Below are positions 1-10,010 of a DNA stretch of 64,000 bases, one piece after another; the first letter of the stretch is position 1, and the number at the start of each line of letters is the position of its first letter. This stretch comes from Cristatella mucedo. Taxonomy: Eukaryota > Bryozoa > Phylactolaemata > Cristatellidae. The DNA is taken from NCBI GenBank assembly GCA_009760855.2, contig WPIO01000010.1:1322501-1386500 (forward strand), read 5' to 3'. Both the position numbers and the translations under genes were made by a program. The notes beneath the pieces are model-generated. The model worked only from the letters and a program-made list of their open reading frames with translations. It was not told the origin of the DNA and ran no database searches.

Positions 1-127
1 TATCCGAGGGTGTTACATCGAATGTATTATTATTATTATTATTATAGCTGGGTGCATGCTTCTAATTAATCATTGTCCAGTATTTCTGCGTTTTCATCAA
101 ACAATTCTATGAATTAGTGGCTCTTCG

Positions 128-570
128 TAGTATTGGAATTTGAGAAGGATCTGATAAAGGGCAACTTACTGCTAAAATCCTTTGGAGACCATGCATGTAG
201 TTTGTATGCTCCCAAAGCCTGGAACTCCCTCCCGACCTGCGTCAGAACATCCCCTGACCTGACCACATTTAAAAGGAACTTAAAAACACGCCTATTTAGG
301 AGAGCATTTAGTGGGTCCCTGTGATTCGTCCTGTATGTACTTATGCCTGCTGACACTGTGCATGCTGCCACTGACCATATTTGCATGCTGACCGTGTGCA
401 TGTCACCCCTAACCATGTTACTCATTTTGTTTGTTTTTCAAGAAGGATCTTACCTACCATTCAATTGCATTTCACTTTGCAGCAAATGTAAAGCGCCTAG
501 AGAGAGATTGAGTTCTCTGAGGGCGCTTTATCAAGTACATTATTATTATTATTATTATTATTATTTGTAA
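128..570 (+). mobile_element. L2/CR1-type LINE, 5'-truncated 3' end
   Basis: This fragment encodes the last ~60 residues of a LINE reverse transcriptase ORF, including the motif [20 protein letters not shown] typical of the C-terminal end of L2/CR1-group elements. A ~190 bp 3'UTR follows, then a terminal hairpin (AAAGCGCC paired with GGCGCTTT, about 489-531) and an ATT microsatellite at about 541-567. The same 3' end recurs at least eight times in the window. It lies upstream of the candidate exons at 623-782, so it probably sits in an intron. The clade name is inferred from motifs, not from a database. Confidence 0.85.
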
Positions 571-622
571 ATATGTACGGTGCTGTATTACCGGTATCGT
601 TTCGGCTGGCGGAGCTGAAATA

Positions 623-937
623 AGATTCGTTTCATTTGACCTTTGAATCACTAGCGAGTGTTCTCAGCATTGCCAGGGCTGCTGTGAAAACATACGATTC
701 AACAGCGTCCAGCAGCAGATATCATGCAGCAGGGGCATTAATTTTAGCTTACCACGCAAAACTCCATGAGCAAATACAGGAAGTGAGTAATCCTGTATAC
801 TTTTGTGGCTAGTTGCATTGCTAGCTTGCAAGATGCTGCTTAAACATTAAAAACTAAGAAACCTTTGCCCTGACGCCTCATCATAGGTCTACGTGGCTTC
901 AAATGACGATCTTAAATTACACAGGATTGTGTTTTAA
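623..937 (+). CDS. Unrecognised gene, two 3'-terminal exons
   Basis: Two segments join in phase. The first is open from 623, although its true acceptor is unclear (candidates after CAG near 674 or 688), and it ends at 782 before a GTGAGT donor; its frame reads ...SSSRYHAAGALILAYHAKLH.... The second starts at 887 after TCATAG, reads VYVASNDDLKLHRIVF and stops at TAA 935-937. The intron is 104 bp and the phase is 0 on both sides, which supports a real 3' gene end. I do not recognise the family. The rest of the gene would lie left of the window, with the LINE at 128-570 in an intron. Confidence 0.45.
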
Positions 938-1870
938 GAGCTGAGCCTTAACGGTGCAGCTCTGGAAAATCTCTTAATTTTCAGCTCATGTCAAAGTTTG
1001 CATCTTTCATCTCCGGTCGGAACTGCCAGGCTATTATGCAGCCAGAATCTCCGAGTACGAGCAGACTGCATTAGCTGCGAGATTGGCTGCCACGCGCCAT
1101 AGCAGATGCAGGACGCCGCTTCTGCTGCCCTGCCAGCGAGGTTTACTGTAAGGGACGCTGTAAATTTTCGTGCTTGCAAGTGGTCGACAAGCGGCCGCTT
1201 CCGAGCAGATAGTATTATATCTCTGCATGTGATCCTGCGAGTCAACAAAGACTAAATTTATATTTAAGTGTTTAATTTAATTTTTTCAGGGTTTTATTTT
1301 AGAGAGAATTTTTTACAGCATACAGCCTGAGCGGTAAGCAACTGGTGCCCGACAGATCAAGTGCTAAAACGCTGGTAAAGGTTTCGGTAGCCGTTTCGCT
1401 ACAGAACGTTGAAGCAGAGAAGTCGAATCGTATTTGCATCGTTTCTTTCTGACCAATGAATTGTCAGCGTCCTTTGGGTTTTGCAGAGCTTGGCGTCAGA
1501 CTGGAAGCTACCGGACGGAAAGCCATTGTTGGTAGGTACGCAGCGATTTCCAGAGAAGCCTTGGTTCGGTCCATTCGAGTCGGATACCGCCGGCTCTCTG
1601 GAGGGCACAGCTACCGATACACTTGCATACGTCGTGCTTGCTTGAATTCTCGTGTGATTATGTAACTCTCGTCTGACACCTGAAGAGCCGCAGCCGTCGG
1701 TGAGTAGATTGCCACTTTGGTCTTTCAATGACTCGAGCTCTCCCGGTTGATCTTTGTCAGCTTCTTGGACTTACCCGTAGGCATAATTAGGCCGTAGCCG
1801 ACAACCGCGAGCTGTGGGCATAAGAGAAACTGCCTAGGTATTTCACGTCAGCCATGCAAGTACCGGCGTA
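938..1870. other. No supported gene; GC-richer stretch
   Basis: Several overlapping open frames on both strands (for example 991-1248 minus and 1456-1665 plus) have no recognisable protein and no consistent splice context. The stretch is richer in CpG than its neighbours and lies between a gene 3' end and the SEC16-like segment, so it could contain a promoter or 5'UTR. That is inference only. Confidence 0.3.
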
Positions 1871-1871
1871 T

Positions 1872-1931
1872 TGTACTCAAGCTGCAAATGTAAAGCGCCT
1901 AGAAAGAGATTAAGTTCTCTGAGGGCGCTTC
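1872..1931 (+). mobile_element. L2-type LINE 3' tail fragment
   Basis: Only the terminal hairpin of the LINE family is present (AAAGCGCC ... GGGCGCTT). The usual TATCAA and ATT tail is missing. The sequence runs instead into CTTCTACCGATGG, a motif found in the body of SINE family A, through a shared GCTT. It is therefore a chimeric junction. Confidence 0.7.
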
Positions 1932-1994
1932 TACCGATGGAAACAACAGTGCGCTTGCTGCCAGCACAAGTGTGTGCGATTTTGTTCTTGCGAA

Positions 1995-2190
1995 GGTTTG
2001 ATTTATTTCAAGAGCTACCGTTGCTAGCGGCAGTGATAGCTGTTAAGAGTTTTCTGCTGATTTGTAAAAGATGCAGTTAAATCAGATGATGCACCCCACC
2101 TATACAAGCTGAACCTTTTTCCTAAGCCAGCTTCTACCGATGGAAAACGACCGAGTCCTTGGCTTAGTCGTTGGCATAGCCAGCCTGACG
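1995..2190 (+). mobile_element. SINE family A, body/tail portion
   Basis: This matches the body of the SINE copies at 29,700-29,960 and 46,990-47,210: a GTGATAGC(T/C)GTTAA block, a TTAAATCAG block, then GCTGAACC and CTTCTACCGA. The tRNA-like head is not clear here. The same stretch begins the homology with 29,485 onward, so it belongs to the duplicated unit upstream of the N-terminal SEC16-like segment. Confidence 0.65.
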
Positions 2191-3468
2191 ATCCTGCTAT
2201 CGCGTAGCAACAGGGGGAGGACAGGCCAGCTAGATTCGACGTTTTGATATCCTGGAAAAATGCTAGAGAAAACTCAGAACAACCTACAGTAATGATAAAA
2301 CACGCACGCATGTATCACTCTCACAGCAGGAAATAGCTTAGCATGCATTTTCGTATGGTGAAAGGTGAGCATGTAAATCGGTCAGTGACATCCGCGACCA
2401 GTACTGCTCACCCAAATTCAAACTTTATTTATAAGGAAGTCTGACATGATTGAGTTTTTAGCGTTCCCTGGAAAACGATTCAGAAACTTTGGAGCCACTA
2501 CGTGCGCTCGGGCTTGAAAAATCAGACAATAGATTATTTGTTAGGCTGAGCTTGGTTTGAGAGGATTTTAAGGAGTGCCAGTTTCAGCACTTCTTGCTGG
2601 CAAGCATTCCGACCCTTTCCAAAATAGTCCCACGCATCTGCCCGAGTTCCAAGCTCACTCTGAATGAAATTCATCGAGCCTCTCTACTGCTTGATCGTGT
2701 ATTTTTAAATTCTGAGAGCGACTTAAATATTTTCACTGTATCTGCATAGGGGATTAGGTTATACAGAGGCTATAAGTTATACAGAGGCTATAGAAACGAA
2801 CTAATATTGATATATATTCCCTATCAATAGAGTGTGAATGTGTAAGCGTTTTTTAGTTGATTTAGTACTTACAATAAAAAGAAACATTTAATATGTTAAA
2901 CTGTTAATATGTGTCATTTTTTAACGATTCATGAGATAACAGGAAGGGCTTGGCCTCCGGCATGCTGAGTGTGGTTGTGATGTTTGATGATAGTGCTAAT
3001 TAGCCTTAACATTTGTAAAACACCCAGACGTTCCGTTGATGTACTTGTTTCTGTCTTTTAATTGATTCATGTGACCTTATTTAACCAAATATATGCATTA
3101 AAGGTACAGGTTTTGTTGTCTTTCAAGCGAAGCAAAAAAGTAAGTTGTGTACTATTCGCTTGTCGACGTTTTTTGGCAGTAGCTTGAAGTCTTTCCCAAT
3201 TATTTAGAGCTATATACTTTTATTTTCCTTAAAAAAAATCAAATGAACCAGATTCAGTGTTGCAGCACCTTTGATTAATCCAAGCCCAGTATTCCTGGAG
3301 CCAGCCTAAAGAAAAACGCATGAACGAACTGTTTTAGAATAGCAGCTGCTCTACATCTGTCGAGCATCAAATAGGTGACTTAGTCTATTTTGTGCAAACA
3401 CTCATTAAGATAAATTTTTTCAATTTTAGGTTACCGAAGAGGAATACTTCAAAATTTAGCATTTCGTG
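2191..3468. repeat. 5' flank of segment A, duplicated at 30,010-30,925
   Basis: No gene is seen. Non-coding similarity with 30,130-30,925 is clear in several blocks, for example the CTCAGAACAACCTA block, and CATTTCGTGATGTTCCGACG directly before and over the start codon. It shows that the A/A' duplication extends at least 1.4 kb upstream of the coding part. The (TA)n tract of A' is absent here. Confidence 0.7.
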
Positions 3469-6400
3469 ATGTTCCGACGATTTCAGTCTAACCGGTCCCC
3501 TGACAAGATGACATCATCGAGGGCTGAGTGCCCTAGTAGCAGCACACGGCCCACTTTGTTTGATGGCTTCGAGCATCCTTTGACCGGCTGGTATAACAAA
3601 TTTGTACACGGGGCCACACAAATGGTTTCATCCGTTGTACAAACCATGCAGAGCACGTCAAGTGCTACTAAGCAGCAAACTGTATCACCAATGGCTGAGC
3701 ACCCAATTAATGCTGCTGCAAGCATGCCAATTTCAGAAGACTTTGCATTGACTGAAAATTGATGGCATGACCAACCACAACATAATCCTGTCGTCTATCT
3801 CCAGCCAGAGACCGGCCTCAGGAGCCATGTTCAGACTTCACCATCAACGGCTGGTGAGGCCATGTTAACGCCTTTGAATATGACTGGTGCTCCTACGACA
3901 GCAGTCCACCATTGGGCACCGTCGGATTACAACTCGCTGGCTCTTGATCACTATCTAGGCGATAAAGCTGGGGGGACAGGGACGCTCTCTCTACATCCCC
4001 TGCCTACAAAATGAGTCAGGGCGCATTACATGCAACTACCCAGAGTGTACCGTCTGTGAGTGAGCATGCCAGGTCAGGCCAAGCAAATTATTATCATCCG
4101 ATCCCAGTCACGATTGTGAATCTACCATCTGCAGAATGTGAGGGAATGACATTAGGATTTGATCACTTAGAGCATGCTGTCGGTTTAAACAAAATGCCTG
4201 ACATAGGTGAAGGGACTATAGCAGCTAAGCTGGACCACTCCACGTGCCCAGTTCGATTTACTCTAATGGATGCCGCTGTCGGGGACAAACATGCTTCAAA
4301 GTCTGTCATTCGTGAAAATTCTCGATCTATTCATGGTGCTTCGCATCCGGAGGGTACGGGCAATGCCACGGCAGCTGGAGTAGCAGCAAACATTGGTCAC
4401 CCAGGCCTCCGACTTCGCTGCCTGCAGAAAAATAATGGTCCACAATCACGTCATTCACAAGCTCAGCAGCTGACTAATGAAAAGTTGATGTCGCTAAAGC
4501 AGAGAAATAAAACTAGATATTTGGATACATCCCATACACAGAAACCACCGTACTCAGCAGCTTTAGTGCACCTGCCTACAGCCGTGATGAAAGGGCAATC
4601 CTACCACCTTCGGCAAACCCTGGAGCACCAAGGACAGGGCACAGCTGCTCCCATGTACCCGAAACCAGGTATGCCACCAGTCAGGCATGAACAATTTATC
4701 GATATCTATGAGGCAGCTTCTGCCGACTACATCGCGGCTGCCACAGCCAAACTCCAGGAGGAAGTTGCTACAGATATTTATTAAGCAGCTTCTACAAACC
4801 TACAGGTGACTGCTGCTAGGAATCCGAATGAAGCAGCTGCTGACTTCTCGGAGGCAGCTCCCAGCGACTTACACGAAACATGTTCTCCTCATCATTTGGT
4901 GGGAGCGCGGAGAAGTGGTTCGAAATGGGCTGCTGGAAGTGCACCCAGGGCAGCTTCAGCAAACACTCGGGATGCTGCTGCAACTGATACAAATGACAGT
5001 GTGACTGCCAACTATCTCGGTACACTGGATGGAGCCTGTACTAGCACCTTCCTTGATGAAACGATGGGCATTGGTGAATCTGCTCGTCCCATATTGCTGG
5101 TAAATGCTGTGTCCAGGGCAAAGGCTGACACTGCTACCAATGCATTGGAGTGTGTTTCTACAAATGGCAGCAGCACTGATGCAAGCAATTCTCAGCATGC
5201 AACTACTACTTGCATTTGGGAGGAAGCTTCAGTCAGAGCTCTGGATATTGCTGCTACTACTAACATCACGGATTCTACTTCGACTGGCACTGCTGAGGCT
5301 GATGCTACTGAACTCTGCCAGTCAGCTGCTACCAACATCCATGTACCAGCAGCAGCCAACGGCCAACCTACCGACATCCAAGAGGTATCTAATAACAATG
5401 TCCAGGCTGTTGCTGCTACTGCTGCTGAAACCAACGTCAGGGATGAAGCTTCTATTCACAGCCCTGAGGCCGTTGTTACCAAACCGGCCAGTGTTACTCC
5501 TACTGACATATGGCAGGCAGCTGATACAAATGCCATGGCAACTGCTGCAGCAAACGTTCCAGATGTGGCTTCTATTGCAACAATTAAGGCTGATGGTTCC
5601 AGTAGCTGTCGTGCATCTTTTACAAGCATTCGAGAGGCATCTGATAGCAAAAAACAGGATTCTTCTATCAACATCCTGGAAGTAGCTGCTACCGATGGCC
5701 ACAAGGCAGCTGCAACCTATGCCCTTTGGGCTGCTGTAGCAGCTAGTCAGCATGTCTCGGCTACTTATGCACAGGAAGTGGACCATACCTACAACTTCCA
5801 ACCAGCTGCTTCTAGTTACTTTGATGAATCAGCTCCTAATGCACTAAAAGCATCTGCTGCTACGATTCAAAATGCTGCTGCTCCCAACGTCTTTGAGGCA
5901 CATGCTTCCAACGCCCTGGAGACAGCTACTGTACCCAAAGCGTTTGAGGCAGCTACTATCAGCACTGCAGAGCAGCCCATGAACCCATCTTCTCATGGCT
6001 ACTCAGTAGATGCTGCTGCTAACCTCCAGTACGACAGAGTTCCTGCTACTTCATCTGCTGCTATTGCAACTCAGGGAACAAGCTTTCAGCAACATCTCTG
6101 CAATAATGTGCAGTCTGGGTCACATGGTGCAGGAACAGGAAATAAGCAGCATCTAGGCAGAAGCTGCGAATTAAAGGCCAAGCAGATTCTAGCAGAGTCC
6201 AGTATCAGCCCAGAGCAGCTCCTCTCTAATACTAGACCAGAGCAGCTCCCAGGTGTCCTAGATGATTTTCAAACTGGCTGCCTTCAACTTATCAGCCAGA
6301 GCATTCATAGTTCATATGGGATCCAGAGGCCGGTTCTTCCAGCTACATATCCTGAGAATTCACCGAATCATTCTCTGCCGACTGGACCTCTGACTAGACA

Positions 6401-7565
6401 CGGTGATGCTCCTGAGAATCAGACTGCTGCTGCTGATGAGGAGTACTGTGCAGCAGGCTTGTCAGGTGGCTACCAGGCTTACGATGACCAGACAACGAAA
6501 ACACTACCAGAACCAGTACCAAGCTCGCTAACACCAGCATGGCCACTGCCTCCACCAGTGCTGCCACTATTACCTCTGAATAATCTGCCTGGTGAAGCAG
6601 GTACAGTTCATAATTGTTGGGGTACAGGTACATTACAATGGTATCGATTTCATCCATATTGTACCCCATTAGGTCCCATAAATGCATGCACTCGCGAGTT
6701 TCTGTCTAGATAACCTAAATTGCCCTCGAAGAAGCTGTCTTCACTTAAATTTCTATACAGATTTTGTATTGCGGTTATATATGTACCGATTATTAATCAT
6801 CAAAGAGCGCTATCAAAGCAGAGCTAATGTAATTCCGCAGCTAATCTGGATTTTCTTTGCCCAAACACTCATTTGCATATATTGCTTTGAAGCTAGAAAA
6901 TCTGGCAGCTCCTTTTCAAGCTGATTAATAGAAATAGATTTTGAATCTGACTGCTCATCACATGATACTCTAAGAGCATCACCCTATTGAAATGTAAGAC
7001 ATCCTCCTCAACTCTGCACAAAATACTGAGACCAGATCTCTAATTGTGGTGCCCCTACCTCTTCAGACCTTTCCTGTCTCGGCAAATCTCAGGAAGGGAA
7101 CTGATACTACTTCTATTTCTAGTACATTTGTAGCGAGCCTTAGTAATGTTGCTGTGATGGGCATGCAGCATTTTCTATAACAAACTTTAAATGTGCATTT
7201 GTCGAGATACCATGTTGATATCATGAGATATCAAGCAGTTCACTGCGGCTTGCCTCTATAAATAGGTGGCCATGGGTCTGAATGTTGTAGGTTATAGAAG
7301 CACTACTGCAGTCATGCAAGCATTCGTTGATCTCGATCCGGAATATCAAAAGTACAGCCATTTACAACACGCTTGGGCATATTCGCATCAGCTTTTTGCT
7401 GCTGGCACTGCCTACAGGTAGGTTTCGTCTTTTTTTCTATCGTGTTCAGATAAGCTTGGACTGTTCAATGCATGTTTTAACTCGTTAACACTCAAACTCA
7501 TCCTGATGATAATTGTAGCAAATATGTCCAACGTAGCATGGAGGAGTACAAGAATCGGAGCAACT
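3469..7565 (+). pseudogene. SEC16: SEC16-like N-terminal segment (copy A), decayed
   Basis: The coding stretch starts at ATG 3469 (FRRFQSNRSPDK...) and is a long, disordered Ala/Thr/Ser-rich region. It is interrupted by TGA at 3760-3762, where copy A' has TGG, by a frame change near 3970, and by TAA at 4780-4782, where A' reads on. The last long open stretch is 4806-6713. A Tyr-rich exon ends at 7417 (motif DLDPEYQKYSH) before GTAGGT, and a phase-matched exon starts at 7519 (KYVQRSMEEYKN). I assign it to SEC16 because a related segment at 26,133-26,658 lies directly upstream of the SEC16 central domain in the same orientation. No domain in this segment is diagnostic by itself. The central domain is absent downstream because the locus turns into the inverted arm at 7,835. 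Confidence 0.6.
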
Positions 7566-7834
7566 CATACCCCGAGGCTGTATCATTCCGTGGCTATGGA
7601 GAAATTTGCTTGGTGCAAATCAATGTGCACTTGACAACTCCGGAAGTACTGCTGATAGCAGCTTGCACGGTTTCTGCTTCCATGCGGCCTTGATCGTATA
7701 TTATCGCCCGGTTGGTTCCTTGCTGCTATAATTAAGGAACTACGAATAGTGAATATTAAGTCATAATCTGGCTGACTCAACAGGCCACCATGGTGGTTTG
7801 CTCGCCGTGTTATCGTTACTTGCCATCAGAAACA
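7565..7834 (+). repeat. Segment shared with 50,227-51,560
   Basis: About 260 bp are similar to 50,227-50,409 plus 51,496-51,560, starting at TACCC(C/G)GAGGCTGTAT. The other copy is split by the LTR-like element at 50,410-51,495, so 7,748-7,751 (AGTG) is the unoccupied site. In this copy the reading frame from the 7,519 exon runs on for about 55 codons before a stop. The other copy has an early TAA. Confidence 0.75.
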
Positions 7835-8784
7835 TTACTTTGCCATCAGAAACTTCAGGTAGCTTAGTAAGAGTAGTTCACTTGCCGTTTTATCCGAGAT
7901 TGCATCTACGGCAGGTAAACATATAAGGTATTATCAATCAGCCATTTCAGTGACCTAGAAAGCAGGCTTAAATGTGCGAATAGTCCAGACATGAGTGAGG
8001 ATGAAAAATGTATCTCCATATTTTGCCATTTTAGCGTAAGCATCACACATCCAAGTAATGCTTCGCAAAACTCATTCAATGAAGTTTATTGACCTTTTTG
8101 GCAACCGAAGAATTTACACTTGAGCTCTCGAGGTCAATGAGCAATTAAATAAAAATCTCAAAAACGACTATAACGAAAGAAAAAATCAAATAACTCTCAA
8201 TTGAAGCTTGATCCACGTGAGCCAGTGGCCGATTGTGTCTGCAAAAATCAAGTTGAAGTACTCATAGTATGGCAAAACTGCAACATGTTGAAACCCAAAC
8301 AACGAATTAGGGCAATGCTCATGCAGATGGCCTGCGATTACGTGAACAAAAATGACCAAGAATATAAATTCTTTGTTGCATGCTGAAAGCAGAGTGAAAG
8401 CTGCTACTGCTGCACAGAGGCTTTGAAATTTGCCTGAATTTATTTTACTTTACTTTGCACTTATTCAATGGACATACACCTAAGCATCGAGGCAGCATAG
8501 CCATAACTAACTGGCAGAGGCCGAGGGGAGAGCAGGCAAAATGCACAACCCCTCCAAGTATGAGCAAGTAGATATGTCTTTCACTACCATGTGGAATCCA
8601 CGAGCAATCTGTTCAAATATAGACTCCTTATTTGAGATAGTTCATGATATGCACTTTCTGAAACCCATACAAAAGATGAAGTTGATCTGAATATTTTAGC
8701 TAGGTAAGACGTGCTAGTTGCTAAGCAAGTAAAACAACATTACCAAACCTTTCTGGTCCTATTATCGCAACAATCGTTACTTGC

Positions 8785-9072
8785 CTGCAAATGCCCTCGA
8801 GCGTTGTGCATTTCAAGTTCGTCTCGCTGCTGTAAGTAGGCCATCCGGAGGCATGATGCTAGAATTGCAAGTGCTTAAGTATTGAGATGCAGGCAAGCTT
8901 CCTGTTGCTGGTGTTCCACCAAACGGATGTAAGTACTTGGGTCTAAGCAAGCGCCTAGTTTGACCCGTGGTAGATGGTTCGGTAGTCATAGCACCTGCGA
9001 AAGGTTTGGTTATCTGCAGGGTGCTACTCCATTGATTGTGCATCGGAGGTGGAAGGCAGACTGCTTTCTCTT
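8785..9072 (-). pseudogene. Downstream exon of left SEC16-like copy, 2 bp deletion
   Basis: The frame reads EKAVCLPPPMHNQWSS... to ...SSIMPPDGLL.AARRT and then hits TGA, because two bases present in the right-arm copy (290 nt) are missing here (288 nt). The acceptor is CTATAG and the donor would be CAG|GCAAGT, a strong GC-type donor found in both copies. Membership of SEC16 is inferred from strand and position. The family motif is not diagnostic, so it could be a separate gene's exon. Confidence 0.6.
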
Positions 9073-9324
9073 CTATAGTTGCTTCAAGTGTATCAATCCA
9101 TTGGCCTTCAACCAGAAAAGTGCAGAAACACTAGAATTGCACATTTAGCTAAGAAACGTCTCTTCCTCTGTGCAAGCACACTCAAAAACCAATATGCATG
9201 CACCGCGAAATTATTATGAGATACACTCCTTAGCGATTGTGCCTCGGCTATTCCAGCGACTGCAATAATGTATTTATTTATTAAAATTGGAAGATAAGGC
9301 ACAATTGTCTTAATTAAATAAATT

Positions 9325-9485
9325 ATTATGATTCATTTGTATAGCACCCTAAGAGAATGTAATCTCTATTCAGGCGCTTCACATATGCCACAGGGCTCAA
9401 GCCCACGACCTAGGTCAGACCTTGCTTGGTCATGCTTGAGCAATTTAACCACTTTGTGAAACCAGTGCTGCCTTAGATCATTAGC
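9325..9485 (-). mobile_element. SINE family B (tRNA head, LINE-like tail)
   Basis: On the minus strand it has a B-box-like GGGCTTGAGCCC and the tail CGCCTGAATAGAGATTA...CTCTTAGGGTGCTATA, which matches the 3' hairpin of the LINE family. The same copy is found at the mirrored place in the right arm (41,885-42,050), so it inserted before the inverted duplication. Confidence 0.75.
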
Positions 9486-9679
9486 AGAGCTTTAGCCATT
9501 AATAATGCTCTAATCGCGAGACATTTCCTATGTAATTTCCTTCTAAGGTGAATTCACCCAAGTTTTGATTTAATCACATATTTCTAATGAAATCCGCCAA
9601 TTATAAAATACTCCCCGGCCTTATGCAGGCACGTATATTTAACAAGTTTAGGTGTCCTGACTCTTTGGCTTTCTCCAGT

Positions 9680-10010
9680 GCTATTCTCAAAGATCTTTAC
9701 TACTCATAAGTTAAAAGATTACAGGTTGAATAGTCATACAGAGTCACTTGGCTATGTGCTGTGGTTGCTTATAATGATTCATACTTGTGCATTAAGCTGA
9801 TACTTAAGAGCTCTTTTTAAAGCAACTGTTATCTAGCAAAAACATGGCAATTAAATGAATGACTCTATATTTAGCTTAGGGTCAATATGCTAGCCGCTTA
9901 CGACTAAGATTGTGGGTTCGAGTCTTGCAGCAGGTCGTTCTCCCTTGCCCACGGCTGGCTAGAATTCCTGCTGCGGCATGGTCAGCAATTATGTCAATGA
10001 AATCATAAGA
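9680..10010. mobile_element. Left-arm-specific insert with tRNA-like motif
   Basis: About 330 bp here have no counterpart at the mirrored right-arm site near 41,660-41,690, where the flanking sequence is directly joined. The segment contains a B-box-like GGGTTCGAGTC near 9,923, so it may be a tRNA-derived SINE. A deletion in the right arm is the alternative. Confidence 0.4.

Noticed and set aside
5104-5801. Leu-rich and Val/Ser-rich open frames overlapping the Ala-rich region
   Set aside because: Shadow frames of the GCT/GCA-rich repeat; the Ala/Thr frame is longer and conserved in A' and A''.
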